Part shown: one piece after another, positions 45,991 through 54,668 of the stretch
How the letters are laid out: every line of letters begins with the position of its first letter
Position numbering within the stretch: position 1 is the first letter of the stretch
NCBI RefSeq assembly: GCF_013304735.1
Contig: NZ_JAAITI010000007.1
Location: forward strand, 81,750 to 145,749
Reading direction: 5' to 3'
Origin: Blautia luti
GTDB taxonomy: Bacteria > Bacillota > Clostridia > Lachnospirales > Lachnospiraceae
Length of the DNA stretch: 64,000 nucleotides
Notes under the pieces: model-generated
What the model saw: only the letters and a program-made list of their open reading frames with translations
Databases searched by the model: none
Told to the model about the DNA's origin: nothing
Program-made: the position numbers and the translations under genes

Positions 45991-46019
45991 ATGGTAACAC
46001 AATATATTGAATTCGTCAA
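45991..46019 (-). promoter_or_regulatory. Near-consensus promoter of the PcfJ operon
   Basis: On the minus strand TTGACG (46014-46019) and TACCAT (45991-45996) are 17 bases apart. Confidence 0.68.
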
Positions 46020-46398
46020 TAAAATACAGTAAACGAAACACCATATCTTGTTGCTGCATCATTTTTTGAGTGCACTTACCATCTTTACTTTTCTTCTATT
46101 TTCATGTCCAGCATGCCGATAAATCCTTATAATATGCTGATCTCTCCTGTAATATATATTTGACAAATCATCAACGTAAAAAATCCATTGTCTGAATAGT
46201 GGACTTCTTTTTTGACTTTAAAAGAATTTTAAAGTTTTTGTTACCATCCGGAATTTTTTACGATATATAGTATGAGTAGAAAATTTCCTTTCGGAACACA
46301 AAATGAAGAGAACAAATAAAAATATAAAGCAAAACATTTTTATGATATCATTAATCATAATTGAAGTAACTCAGAAAATCAGAATTATGGAGAACATT
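46020..46398. other. AT-rich intergenic region, nothing recognised
   Basis: This stretch separates leader B from the plus-strand gene at 46399. Several loose promoter-like strings are present (for example TTGACA near 46160 and TATAAT near 46124) but none has a well-spaced partner. No gene, RNA or repeat can be supported. Confidence 0.5.
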
Positions 46399-47528
46399 AT
46401 GAACAGAATATTTCAGAAATTTTTGCAAAGCGTAATTGACCTTTCCTCTGTGGGAGCAAAGTGCCTCAAAGATAATACACATAATATGGATATGAACCCA
46501 ACTGTAGAAGCGACCATCCCTGAATGGAAGGTTTATTTTGACGGAAACTTCTGGGAGCCTTCAGGAAAAGGCCATGCCGGAACAGAACTTCGATTAAATA
46601 AGCAATTCGAATGGGCTGGGCATCATTGGATTATTCCTGCGGTGTATTCTTGCAACAAAGGTCTTGTCTTGGATTTTTGTATGTGTACTCCGGCAGAAGA
46701 TATTCGCGAATTTATGAAAAAGTGGGATTTAAGCCCCGAAAATGACTCTTGTTTAAATTTTACGCAAGAACAACAACTGCAAATAGATTTAGACAACCCT
46801 CTTTGCCTTGATATTATTCCTTGTTTAAAATTAAATGGAAAAACAATGCAGGCCTCTCACAGCTGTTCGGCGGTCTTTAATCCCTGCTTATCGGACGAAA
46901 CAAACAATGAACTGGAAGCAAAATGGGCGGTGAAACACTACGAATTGGATATCTCCTATGGATGGATGATTTTTAGGGCGGCATTTCTGTGGCCAGATAA
47001 ACGCCGTCCTGCAATAAAATCTCTTTCGCTTTGGAGCAACAACCATTCCGTGTACCTGGGCCGCATTTTAAGATACACGCTCCTGGTGACCAGTTCACTT
47101 TCTCCCATCCGGTCAGTGAAACAGAATATGCATTAACTGTACAAAAATTGGAACAGCAGACGCTTTCTCAAAACCACGTGGGCTCTGACCGTTGGTTGTA
47201 TCCCACACATTTTATCTCTATGAGCTATACACTTTCTCCTAAACCAGACAATGACATTTCGATTCATGATTGTGCAGATAGCGATAAACCTTTAGAAGTT
47301 GTACCTGTAACAGACTCCTTTACACCGGAAATGCAAAACGATATTGCCTGTATTGACATTATCGGTGGTGCAGATGAGCCAACTGTAATCCTGTATAGCG
47401 ACAGCAATCAGGCAAATCTCCATGTTGCTTGTTCCGCTTTACACTTCAAACCAGTATCAGACGACACTGAATGGCGAATTGAGTTTAACATTATTCGTTC
47501 TTCGAAAAAAACATTTTTGCTTATATAA
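46399..47528 (+). pseudogene. Unidentified gene with one probable frameshift
   Basis: The ATG at 46399 has a GGAG site six bases away. The first frame (to 47136) reads sensibly, including WKVYFDGNFWEPSGKGHAGTE and WAGHHWIIPAVYSCNKG, until about 47030. The text then continues in another frame as PFRVPGPHFKIHAPGDQFTF and on to a stop at 47528. One extra T in the CTTTGG run near 47031 would join them as LSLLEQQPFRVPGPHF. The combined protein would be about 376 residues. It looks like a soluble beta-rich protein of a family seen in Clostridia without known function. It is convergent with the next group and ends before a terminator. Confidence 0.7.
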
Positions 47529-47593
47529 TGCATATTCCACTTCAGTTTGTTTAACTTATTTCTAAAGAAATTAACAACTCTCGCCATGTAAAG

Positions 47594-47628
47594 GGGGATG
47601 TCGTATCAATACGCCATCCCCGCTTTTT
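47594..47628 (+). terminator. Terminator after the gene at 46399
   Basis: GGGGATG pairs with CATCCCC around a 14-base loop, followed by GCTTTTT on the plus strand. Confidence 0.75.
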
Positions 47629-47633
47629 CTGTC

Positions 47634-47801
47634 TTACTGGTCTATTTCATATAATTCTTCAACATAAATATTTCCGTCAGGCAGCTCCTCCGTTTTCTGT
47701 GAGATCAGAGTGCCTTTTTGTGAGTATGCATAAGCCACCGATGATCCTACAAGCAAAACTCCTAAAGCACTAAGTATTGTAATCTTTACCTTATGTTTCA
47801 T
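47634..47801 (-). CDS. Possible 55-residue exported peptide
   Basis: A short frame from an ATG at 47801: a basic start (MKHKVKITIL), a hydrophobic stretch ending VAYAYS that looks like a signal peptide, then a 30-residue mostly acidic tail. No ribosome site precedes the ATG, and the frame begins inside the end of the broken ApbA gene, so it may be the remainder of a larger gene cut by rearrangement. Treat as uncertain. Confidence 0.4.
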   Translation of the reverse strand: MKHKVKITILSALGVLLVGSSVAYAYSQKGTLISQKTEELPDGNIYVEELYEIDQ

Positions 47802-48186
47802 GCCCGGCAGAGAGCGCAAAGGCAAACAAGACATTTTTCTCCGGCAGTGCCGCCGCCAGCGCTCTTGCCTGCACATTGTTACCCACAAAAACAATATTTT
47901 TCGTCTGATTCGCCCGCAAGGTTTCCAGAGCAGAATCCAGCTGCGTATATCGCAGAACGACAAATATCACATCGTACCGGACATTCGGTGCCAGTTCCGT
48001 CACCACAGGAATATTGCTGACCGATGTGCGGAGGGAGAATTATTGATCCTTGATCCGCAGTCCGTTCTTCCTGATTTCCTCTGCCCAGTTTCCCCGGGCA
48101 AGCAGGGTCACATCCTTTCCGGCGTGAAACAGATTCCTTGCCAGATTGCACCCTAAAACACCTGCACCATATACCAGAATTTTCAT
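47791..48186 (-). pseudogene. Remnant of an ApbA/PanE-type ketopantoate reductase
   Basis: The frame opens with the nucleotide-binding text MKILVYGAGVLGCNLARNLF, typical of the ApbA/PanE reductases, and continues to LRIKDQ, where an in-frame TAA follows. The same frame then goes on as PVVTELAPNVRYDVIFVVLR and FVGNNVQARALAAALPEKN up to a stop at 47791. About 130 of the usual 300 or so residues remain, so both an internal stop and the loss of the C-terminal half have occurred. Its start overlaps the methyltransferase stop by four bases, so it was once the last gene of that operon. Confidence 0.8.
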
Positions 48187-49025
48187 TGCTTGCCTCCAAA
48201 TCTGATCTTTACAATCTGCATCTTCATCATTCCGTCACCGACCCTGGCGAGAAAACGGAAAAATCCGCTGACGGATGGGTCTTTCAAATCGGTGTAGCCC
48301 AGCATATAGCCGCGGCTCGAGACCCGCAAACGGCTATCCCATGCACCGATCTCTTGGGGAGCGTCGGAAACCGCGAAATACGCGCCAACATCCTTGATTT
48401 GCGCGCTTTTGAGCCATGTTTTTGCGATCATCTTCACCGCTGTCCGGTTGGCTGCGTCAAATACCAGCACGCCGCCGGGGAAGGCATCCGCCATGGCCCG
48501 CACCAATGTCTTAACCTGCTCGGTCAGGAAGTAATAGAACACGCCGGAGGCAAAGAATACCGCGCCGCCCGAAGCGTCGATTTCAGAAAACCATGCCGTG
48601 TCGTTCAGGTCGCAGGGGATATTTTTCTCCCTCTCCCCGGCGGGTAAAAGCTCGTTGCGCACGGTGATGACATCGGGAAAATCCAAATTGTAGATTTTGC
48701 AGCTGCCGTTGTCGCAAGTTCTGCCGGTACAGTCCAGCCCGCAGCCCAGATTGACCACCGCCGCATTGGGGTGAGATTTCAGATAATCCCGCACCTCGAA
48801 GGCAAGGTCATTCTGCCGCATAGCCACCTCCAGCGAGCCGAAACGCTGCATCAGGCTGCGGGATTTTTTCTCTGCCTCAGAAAAATCGTAGTTGATCTCG
48901 TCAATCAGGCGAACCGTTGTTTCGTCCCGGTAAAGATTCGGGTATAGTTCTGAGCAGACCTTCCGCGCATACAGCGGAATGATCAGCGTCTCCTGTACGG
49001 TGTTTTTCTCGATTTTATATTTCAT
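48183..49025 (-). CDS. SAM-dependent methyltransferase, LCM/PPM type
   Basis: A 280-residue methyltransferase resembling the leucine carboxyl methyltransferase/PPM family, which includes O-methyltransferases of polyketide-type pathways. SAM motif: AAVVNLGCGLDCTGRTCDNG (about 87-106 from this start), followed by an acidic residue in YNLDFPDV. Substrate unknown. The ATG at 49025 is preferred to a GTG three codons earlier. It is the last intact gene of the cargo operon, 9 bases after the hydrolase gene, and GC-rich like its neighbours. Confidence 0.82.
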   Translation of the reverse strand: MKYKIEKNTVQETLIIPLYARKVCSELYPNLYRDETTVRLIDEINYDFSEAEKKSRSLMQRFGSLEVAMRQNDLAFEVRDYLKSHPNAAVVNLGCGLDCTGRTCDNGSCKIYNLDFPDVITVRNELLPAGEREKNIPCDLNDTAWFSEIDASGGAVFFASGVFYYFLTEQVKTLVRAMADAFPGGVLVFDAANRTAVKMIAKTWLKSAQIKDVGAYFAVSDAPQEIGAWDSRLRVSSRGYMLGYTDLKDPSVSGFFRFLARVGDGMMKMQIVKIRFGGKQ

Positions 49026-49034
49026 GGGTATCAC

Positions 49035-49808
49035 TCACTTTCTGATAAATGGCAGTTCCGGCATACAGTCACGCTCGGCGATGTGTGCCAGCATTTCGGC
49101 GAACTCCTTTGAATCGCGTATCTGATATTGCATATGCTCGTATCCCTCAAACACGGGATAATGGCCGCAGGGATAGGCTTCCATCACTGCCTGACGGTAT
49201 TTGAAATGATCTTCTATGCTGCCAAACTCGAAATAGATATGCCTTTGCAGTTCTTCGGGAAGGGACGGAAAGGGTTTATCCTCCAGGCTGTCCGAAATCT
49301 GCCGCCGCAAATTTGTATAGGTCAGATTTTCCCCTGCGGCGATAAAATACGGCTTTATGGAATCGTCGTCACACCACAGAATCTTTTTCAGTGTGCCGCC
49401 CTTCGACCAGTACAGGCTCTTGATAGCGAAATACAGAAACGGTATCATAATGCGGCGCATACCTTTTCCGATTTGCGCAAATTGCCCGCCATCAAAGAAA
49501 ACGTGCCCAACGGGCAGCTTCGTGTTTGTCAAAAATGCCATGGCAAGGTCTGCACCGATGGAAGAAGCGACCACCATCGCCAGCCGCTCCACGCCCTGTC
49601 GATGCAGAAAGCCCTCCACCTGCCGTATTTCGTCCAGCTTGCTGACATATTTCTGCCCTTTGCAGTAAACGGTGGAGGTAGGCAGAATACAGAAATACCT
49701 ATCCTGTAAGTAGTTCGCAACCGGTTCGCTGCTTTCTCCCGTCACGCCCATAGCGTGAAAGAACAGCACGGCAGGATTCCTCCTGTCGCCATATGTTTGA
49801 AACAGCAT
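49035..49808 (-). CDS. Alpha/beta hydrolase
   Basis: A 257-residue alpha/beta-hydrolase-fold protein. The nucleophile elbow is in MVVASSIGADLAMAF (Ser-x-Gly form), with an N-terminal FFHAMGVTGES oxyanion-type strand and a candidate catalytic His in GYEHMQYQI. It may cleave an ester or thioester of a small molecule; the substrate is unknown. The ATG at 49808 follows a GAGGTGATAG site. It lies between the membrane-protein gene and the LCM-type methyltransferase in the same operon. Confidence 0.8.
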   Translation of the reverse strand: MLFQTYGDRRNPAVLFFHAMGVTGESSEPVANYLQDRYFCILPTSTVYCKGQKYVSKLDEIRQVEGFLHRQGVERLAMVVASSIGADLAMAFLTNTKLPVGHVFFDGGQFAQIGKGMRRIMIPFLYFAIKSLYWSKGGTLKKILWCDDDSIKPYFIAAGENLTYTNLRRQISDSLEDKPFPSLPEELQRHIYFEFGSIEDHFKYRQAVMEAYPCGHYPVFEGYEHMQYQIRDSKEFAEMLAHIAERDCMPELPFIRK

Positions 49809-49818
49809 TTCTATCACC

Positions 49819-50313
49819 TCATATTTTCATAAAAAGCATCATAATCGCCGCCAGTGCTGCCGAAATGACTGCCATACCAATTGTGCCGAACAGCCACTTT
49901 TTGCCCTTATCCTTGGCTGTAATGTAGGGTTTCAGGTCTTCCGTTCCTGGAATTTCCCATGCGTTCGTATGTCCTACCCAATAGCCGTCAACCCAAAATC
50001 GGTCTATGAGATTCATAACGGACAGTATGACCAGCAGCTGCCAAAAGCCCTGAACGAAGCCCTTTGCGCCGTTGAGCGCATAGACGCAGACCAGCACATA
50101 GGCGATGTAGCCGTGGACGCAGACAGCTTTGAAAATCAAAGCATTTCGCTTGAGTTTCGCGTGTGTTGTAAGTCCCAGCGTTACGCACCGCTCCTGCACC
50201 TCCTGGCTGTAAAGATGCACCATGCCCACCGCGCCCTTGCGGATACCGATGGCGCAAACCAAAATGAGCAGAACGCCCAGCCCGATGCCTTCCAAAATCA
50301 CCTGTAAAAGCAT
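49819..50313 (-). CDS. Four-helix membrane protein, function unknown
   Basis: A 164-residue protein with hydrophobic segments at about 5-25, 62-84, 88-105 and 140-162. A motif between helices 3 and 4, DRFWVDGYWVGHTNAWEIPGTEDL, is striking and probably functional, but I do not know the family. The start shares one base with the preceding stop (TAATG) and has an AGGAGG site. It sits between the thiazoline-hydrolase-family gene and the hydrolase, so it is part of the cargo pathway, perhaps transport or membrane modification. Confidence 0.75.
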   Translation of the reverse strand: MLLQVILEGIGLGVLLILVCAIGIRKGAVGMVHLYSQEVQERCVTLGLTTHAKLKRNALIFKAVCVHGYIAYVLVCVYALNGAKGFVQGFWQLLVILSVMNLIDRFWVDGYWVGHTNAWEIPGTEDLKPYITAKDKGKKWLFGTIGMAVISAALAAIMMLFMKI

Positions 50314-51014
50314 TACCGATTCCTCCTGAAGCCCGCCTCATCCCGGTATTCGGGATGTCCCTTCAAGTACGGGTTTTTATCGCCGCAGATGGTGTAGTCG
50401 CATCGGCAGCCGTCCACGCAGGTGGTCGTCCGCACCAGCTTGGCATGGAGCAGTTCCATGGACGCATAGTCCACATTGCACAGGGCGGGCATAATATCCA
50501 TAAGGCCGTGCCGGATGGCAAACTCCGCCGCCGGACACGCCGTAAATTCATAATAAATAGGCTTGTCGGTCTCATAAGGCGCAACCGACATCTCGTAATC
50601 GTGCCATTTGTCGCAGCCGCTTTTCGCACGAACAAACGCCTTGTACATCAGCTTCCTCCAGAACGGCTTGTTGCAGTCCACGAATTTCAGCTTGCGGAAG
50701 GTCGGCAGGATCAGATTTTCCTCCATCTCTTCAATTTCACGGAATGAAGTAGCGGCTTTGCAGACCACATAATAGCTCAGGATGGCGATGCAGTCGTAGG
50801 TGCCGCCTACGCCGTTGTGGAAGTTCTTTTTGCCGCCCAAGTCGGTGCGCCAGTCGGAGAGAAAGACCGCGTACTGCCGCTGCACCTTTTCCCATACTGT
50901 CTCCCGCTCTGCTTCCGGATAGTGCAGGGCGATTTTCGCCAGGATTTCTTTCTTGCAAGGCTTTGAATACAGCACATGGCTTTTGCGGTCGAACAGAAGC
51001 TCGTTGTCCTTCAT
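50313..51014 (-). CDS. L-2-amino-thiazoline-4-carboxylate hydrolase-family protein
   Basis: A 233-residue protein resembling the family named for L-2-amino-thiazoline-4-carboxylic acid hydrolase, an enzyme that opens a thiazoline ring. Visible hallmarks are the Cys- and His-rich C-terminal part: EFTACPAAEFAIRHGLMDIMPALCNVDY and RTTTCVDGCRCDYTICG. Most family members lack biochemical proof, so the activity is inferred. It sits among four methyltransferases and two hydrolases in a likely iron-regulated cargo operon; a thiazoline substrate would suit a siderophore-type ligand. A GGAGGCAATTAG site precedes the ATG. Confidence 0.75.
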   Translation of the reverse strand: MKDNELLFDRKSHVLYSKPCKKEILAKIALHYPEAERETVWEKVQRQYAVFLSDWRTDLGGKKNFHNGVGGTYDCIAILSYYVVCKAATSFREIEEMEENLILPTFRKLKFVDCNKPFWRKLMYKAFVRAKSGCDKWHDYEMSVAPYETDKPIYYEFTACPAAEFAIRHGLMDIMPALCNVDYASMELLHAKLVRTTTCVDGCRCDYTICGDKNPYLKGHPEYRDEAGFRRNR

Positions 51015-51065
51015 CTAATTGCCTCCCTCCTTGTTCTTTCTTGCGTGCATGAGACCATCTCAGAT

Positions 51066-51749
51066 TTAACCCGCTTTTCGGCAGACAAACCATGCCATGC
51101 TTTTCAGGTTTCCCATGTCCACATCCGTATACATTCCATCCAGCCGTGCTTTCAGACTGGAAACCGTCTCATAGGGCGGCGTGAAAAACCCTATCTTTTT
51201 ATAAACATGCCGGACAAACCAATCCGTCCGCTTATGCTCGCCCTTCACATAAAAGCAGCCGCAGAATGTCCCGCCGGGTCTCAAGACCCGAAAAACCTCC
51301 CGATAAGCGGCCTCCTTGTCCGGAAAAGCGTGAAAGCCGTTCAACGACAAAACGATGTCGAAGGTGTCGTCTGCATAGGAGAGTGCTCCCACATCTCCCT
51401 GCCGGAAGGTTACATTTTTCAGGTGCAGGCGGTCAGCCTTTTCCCGTGCCTGCCTCATCATATCGGGCGAATAATCGAGACAGGTAATGTCCGCCTCCGG
51501 CATAGTCTGATAAACCGGCATGGTCAAAATCCCTGTTCCCACCGGCACTTCCAGCAGTTTGCCGGAGAAATGCTCCGGAATACCGGACATTGCCTTTTCC
51601 AGATAGGCGTCGTTTTCCACCTTGTTCATTGCCCACACCAAGCGGCACACCGCTTTCCCGCTCAGAGTAGAGCAGGTGATCATGCCATCATAAAAACTGT
51701 TTCCACCCGTCATTCGGTACGCACCGCGAATGGCTTCTTTTCGTTCCAT
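51066..51749 (-). CDS. Class I SAM-dependent methyltransferase
   Basis: A 227-residue UbiE/COQ5-like methyltransferase. SAM motif I is KLLEVPVGTGILTM (about 63-76), with the Asp in ITCLDYSPDMM and motif II in FDIVLSLNGFHAFPDKE and VLRPGGTF. The first motif has VPVGTG where most have DxGxGTG. The ATG at 51749 has a GGAGG site seven bases away, so the frame's seven extra N-terminal codons are not used. Substrate unknown; second of four methyltransferases in the operon. Confidence 0.85.
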   Translation of the reverse strand: MERKEAIRGAYRMTGGNSFYDGMITCSTLSGKAVCRLVWAMNKVENDAYLEKAMSGIPEHFSGKLLEVPVGTGILTMPVYQTMPEADITCLDYSPDMMRQAREKADRLHLKNVTFRQGDVGALSYADDTFDIVLSLNGFHAFPDKEAAYREVFRVLRPGGTFCGCFYVKGEHKRTDWFVRHVYKKIGFFTPPYETVSSLKARLDGMYTDVDMGNLKSMAWFVCRKAG

Positions 51750-51793
51750 GGTTCTTCCTCCGTGTTTCAATCATCACACGACCGTTTCCAATC

Positions 51794-52699
51794 TCATTTT
51801 TTCAAAATGTCCACGATTTTAGCAAAGTCCTCCTTTGCCTCTTTGAAGATCGGCAGCATACAGTAGCAATGCACCATCTTCGGGCGGGCGGACACCGTAT
51901 AGAGGACATTTGCCCGTTTGCAGGCTTCCTCAAAGTCCGGCAATGCGCCGTAGAGCACCTCGTCGGCAGAATAGAAGAAGTGGATATCACCCACGCCGGT
52001 AAAATCTCCCCGGGAGCCGGAGAGCATATAGTCCGGCACATTCTCGCAACCATGCCGCATGAATTTTTCCACCGTCACCATAAAGGCATAGTCGATGGAA
52101 ACATCTCTTTCGTTCAATGCCTTCATCCGCGATTTTTCGCCATCGTTCCACGGCACTTCGCCGGGAGATACGGCGACGATATGCCGTGGCTGCGGCAGCG
52201 GCTCAGGCTGCGCGTTGTTGTGCGCCGCGATCCCCAGGGCCAGCGCACCGCCAGAGGAAAAACCACAGGTGCTGACATTTCCGCCGCCATACAAGCCGAC
52301 CATTCTGCGGTAACATTCGTACACCATCGCATAGGTCTCGGTAATACAATGTTCCATGCAGAGCGGGTAAAACGGAAACCACACATCACAGCCGGTCTCG
52401 CGGCAGAGCTTGCGCATCACAGGCAGGTCGCCCTTATCGGGGCCGATCACAATGCCACCGCCAAAGAAATAGAGAATCGCGCGCTCGGACGGCTTCGGAT
52501 GCTCTCGCACGATCAGGCAGGGAAAGCCGTTTACCGCGATCGTTTCATAATATGCCTTGCGGTCGGTGGGCGTAAAAACGCCACGATGCCGGTTCTGCTT
52601 TTCAATTTCCTTTCGCAGTGCATCCTCCGGCAAGGCGAACGCCTTTTTCGCGCCGGAGAGCTTGTATACGCTGCGTAAGATAGATGCAAAGATACTCAT
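51794..52699 (-). CDS. HSL-type esterase/lipase (alpha/beta hydrolase)
   Basis: A 301-residue alpha/beta hydrolase of the hormone-sensitive-lipase group. The oxyanion motif is FFGGGIVIG (normally HGGG), the nucleophile lies in CGFSSGGALALG, and the likely acid and His lie in YSADEVLYG and PKMVHCYC. It could hydrolyse an ester or lactone of a small molecule. The family's usual first His is replaced here by Phe. An ATGAGGGGG site lies before the ATG. It stands between methyltransferases 2 and 3. Confidence 0.82.
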   Translation of the reverse strand: MSIFASILRSVYKLSGAKKAFALPEDALRKEIEKQNRHRGVFTPTDRKAYYETIAVNGFPCLIVREHPKPSERAILYFFGGGIVIGPDKGDLPVMRKLCRETGCDVWFPFYPLCMEHCITETYAMVYECYRRMVGLYGGGNVSTCGFSSGGALALGIAAHNNAQPEPLPQPRHIVAVSPGEVPWNDGEKSRMKALNERDVSIDYAFMVTVEKFMRHGCENVPDYMLSGSRGDFTGVGDIHFFYSADEVLYGALPDFEEACKRANVLYTVSARPKMVHCYCMLPIFKEAKEDFAKIVDILKK

Positions 52700-52711
52700 G
52701 ATTTAGCCCCC

Positions 52712-53317
52712 TCATTTCCGCGCCGTGATGCAGAGCCAACTTTTCTTTTTGTGTATCTGCACATCGTGAAAGCCTGCCTGCTCCAGATACGCCTTTAATT
52801 CAATATCTTTGTAGATGGTCATGCCGCCGATGATCTCCGTCCACTTCTTGTCCTTGTCTGTATCGCCGTTGCTTTCGTTGCAGATGAGTAATGTCCCGCC
52901 GGGCTTCAGCACCCGGTAAACCTCCCGGAAGCACTGCGGCAGATCGGGCCAGAAATAGACGGTTTCAAAGGCCGTTACCGCATCGAACCAGTCGCCTGCA
53001 AAGATCATATCCGCCACGCTGCCTTGTAGGACGGTGCAGCGACCCTCCGCTATGGCGGCCTCGTTGACCTTTTTGGATTTCTCCATACTGACGGGGGAAT
53101 AGTCAATGCCCTTGACAATACCCTCCGGGCATTTTTTCAGAAGTCTCTTGATGTTCGCCCCTCCGCCGCAGCCGCAGTCCAGCACCTTGGCGTCCGGCGC
53201 GGCATTCAGAAATTGAAGCCCCCACCGTGCCACGGGGCTGTGACCGAGATTCATCATGACGACCATGAGCTTTCCGCCAAGCCCCACGGGGTTGCGGGTG
53301 TTTTCAAAAAATGACAT
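52712..53317 (-). CDS. Class I SAM-dependent methyltransferase
   Basis: A 201-residue methyltransferase with a clean motif I VLDCGCGGGANIKRLLKK, an Asp in KGIDYSPVSMEKSK, and VYRVLKPGGTLLICNESNGD. The residues PVARWGLQF near 27 precede the SAM fold. A GGAGGTGTG site precedes the ATG; it starts one base after the upstream methyltransferase stop. Substrate unknown. Confidence 0.86.
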   Translation of the reverse strand: MSFFENTRNPVGLGGKLMVVMMNLGHSPVARWGLQFLNAAPDAKVLDCGCGGGANIKRLLKKCPEGIVKGIDYSPVSMEKSKKVNEAAIAEGRCTVLQGSVADMIFAGDWFDAVTAFETVYFWPDLPQCFREVYRVLKPGGTLLICNESNGDTDKDKKWTEIIGGMTIYKDIELKAYLEQAGFHDVQIHKKKSWLCITARK

Positions 53318-53318
53318 A

Positions 53319-53933
53319 TCACACCTCCGATTTCACACATTCGGTATAAGTTAATGGAAAGGATGCTTTCAGCACGACGCTTTTCCGCACCGTCCAGCCG
53401 TTTTGCCGCAGGAAGTGCAGGTATTCCTCGCTCGTCCACTTGCTGTGGAGCGGAAAGCCCGCCAGCTTCATAAAAAACGCTCTCACCCTGCCGGAAAAAG
53501 AGTTTCCCGCATGAGTGAAGGTGGGCGCGATGAGCACGCCGTCCTCTTTCAGCACCCGATGAATCTCGGCAAGGGCTTTCTCCGGCTGCGGCACGATGTG
53601 CAGTGCGTTGGACACGATCACCACATCAAAGGACTTGTCCGCATAGGGCAGGCAGAACATATCCTGCACGGAAAAGTGCAGCTTTGCAGATTGATTATCC
53701 CGCTTCGCCTCGGCAATCATCTCCGGGGAGGCGTCCGTCGCCTCGATGTGTGCCGCCGCGTTCACGATGTGTTTTGCGATCAATCCCGTGCCGGTAGCAA
53801 GCTCCAGCACCGTCTTGGCTTTTACAACCGGCTGGATCAGCGCATACATCTTTTCATACGCCGCCCGATCCTTTCGCATAAAGCGGTCGTAACGATCGGC
53901 ATTTTTGTCCCAGAAGTTCTTGTGTTTTCGCAT
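53319..53933 (-). CDS. Class I SAM-dependent methyltransferase, first gene of the cargo operon
   Basis: A 204-residue methyltransferase with motif I VLELATGTGLIAKHIV, an Asp in IEATDASPEMIAEAK, and FDVVIVSNALHIVPQPEKAL. The ATG at 53933 has a GGAGG site ten bases away; two earlier in-frame starts overlap it. It is the first gene of the operon and lies just past two GTTAG-N6-CTAAC palindromes, so it probably reports the operon's control. Confidence 0.85.
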   Translation of the reverse strand: MRKHKNFWDKNADRYDRFMRKDRAAYEKMYALIQPVVKAKTVLELATGTGLIAKHIVNAAAHIEATDASPEMIAEAKRDNQSAKLHFSVQDMFCLPYADKSFDVVIVSNALHIVPQPEKALAEIHRVLKEDGVLIAPTFTHAGNSFSGRVRAFFMKLAGFPLHSKWTSEEYLHFLRQNGWTVRKSVVLKASFPLTYTECVKSEV

Positions 53934-53952
53934 CGCTGTCATCCCTCCAGTC

Positions 53953-53968
53953 GTTAGATGCACCTAAC
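53953..53968. promoter_or_regulatory. Iron-box-like palindrome 1, upstream of the methyltransferase operon
   Basis: GTTAG-ATGCAC-CTAAC, a perfect inverted repeat 20-35 bases before the first methyltransferase start. The half-sites match those of DtxR/IdeR boxes, though the spacing differs from the classic site. Confidence 0.6.
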
Positions 53969-53988
53969 CTATGTGTACACGTCTTTCG

Positions 53989-54004
53989 GTTAGATGTAGC
54001 TAAC
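53989..54004. promoter_or_regulatory. Iron-box-like palindrome 2, upstream of the methyltransferase operon
   Basis: GTTAG-ATGTAG-CTAAC, the same half-sites and spacing as palindrome 1, 36 bases away. Together they bracket the region where the operon promoter must lie. Confidence 0.6.
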
Positions 54005-54021
54005 TATCGTGTCTTGGAAAA

Positions 54022-54037
54022 GCCGCATCTCTGCGGC
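54022..54037 (-). terminator. Short terminator after the TetR gene
   Basis: GCCGCA pairs with TGCGGC around four bases, followed by TTTTCC on the minus strand. It separates TetR from the operon promoter. Confidence 0.5.
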
Positions 54038-54044
54038 CTTCCGC

Positions 54045-54623
54045 TTATTTAAATAACTCCCTGCAAGCGCCGTACACTAACGTTTCCAGCACCTGCGGGT
54101 ACAGTCCTCCTATTTGCTCCTTGTGTGAGACGGTCAGAATCAGTCCGCGCACTGTGGCGGCAGCCAAGGGTGCACCGTGTTTTGGCACAAGGTCGTGCTT
54201 CTCCAACAGCTGACGGATGTGCGTCTCGCCGTCGTGGTAATGGATGCTTTTCACATCCTCCGGCAGCCTTTCCAAAAGCAGCTTCGCATCGTTTTCGATG
54301 AAAATCATATCACCGGTATCGGACAGCCGCTGACAAACGGCAAGAACAGCCTTTGCCGCACGTTCCGACGGCGGCAAGCCGTCAGATTCACGCAGCGCGC
54401 GGTCAGCCACTCCGTAAAGCTCGGAGTGAATGTTCTCCAAAACCGCGAAGAAAAGCATTTCCTTGGATTCGTAGAATTTATAGAACGAGCCCTTCGCAAT
54501 GCCGACCGCCTTCGTCAGCTGATCCACGGAGGTTTTTTTCATCCCCAGCGTGACGGCGCAGCGCCTCGTTTCCTTCAGCAACGCCTTGCGGAGCTGCTCA
54601 GTCTCGTAATCGGTAAAAGCCAA
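54045..54623 (-). CDS. TetR-family transcription regulator
   Basis: A 192-residue TetR-type repressor. The helix-turn-helix lies near residues 27-55 (KKTSVDQLTKAVGIAKGSFYKFYESKEMLFF) and the ligand domain is C-terminal. The longest frame starts at 54725, but a promoter sits at 54669-54697 and a perfect palindrome at 54643-54668, so translation must begin later; the TTG at 54623 has an AGGGGGG site eight bases away and gives a normal-length protein. It probably represses its own promoter and may sense a cargo metabolite. Confidence 0.82.
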   Translation of the reverse strand: MAFTDYETEQLRKALLKETRRCAVTLGMKKTSVDQLTKAVGIAKGSFYKFYESKEMLFFAVLENIHSELYGVADRALRESDGLPPSERAAKAVLAVCQRLSDTGDMIFIENDAKLLLERLPEDVKSIHYHDGETHIRQLLEKHDLVPKHGAPLAAATVRGLILTVSHKEQIGGLYPQVLETLVYGACRELFK

Positions 54624-54642
54624 TCCCACGTCCCCCCTAAAC

Positions 54643-54668
54643 ATGACCACTTTGGTTCTTTTGGTCAT
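54643..54668. promoter_or_regulatory. Likely operator of the TetR gene
   Basis: ATGACCA and TGGTCAT form an inverted repeat across a 12-base centre, directly after the -10 element and at the transcription start, the classic place for self-repression. Confidence 0.65.

Noticed and set aside
45769..46062. A 97-residue minus-strand frame across leader B
   Set aside because: Its start has no ribosome site, and it runs through the promoter, leader and terminator; the reading is better explained as leader RNA, with only a possible short leader peptide.
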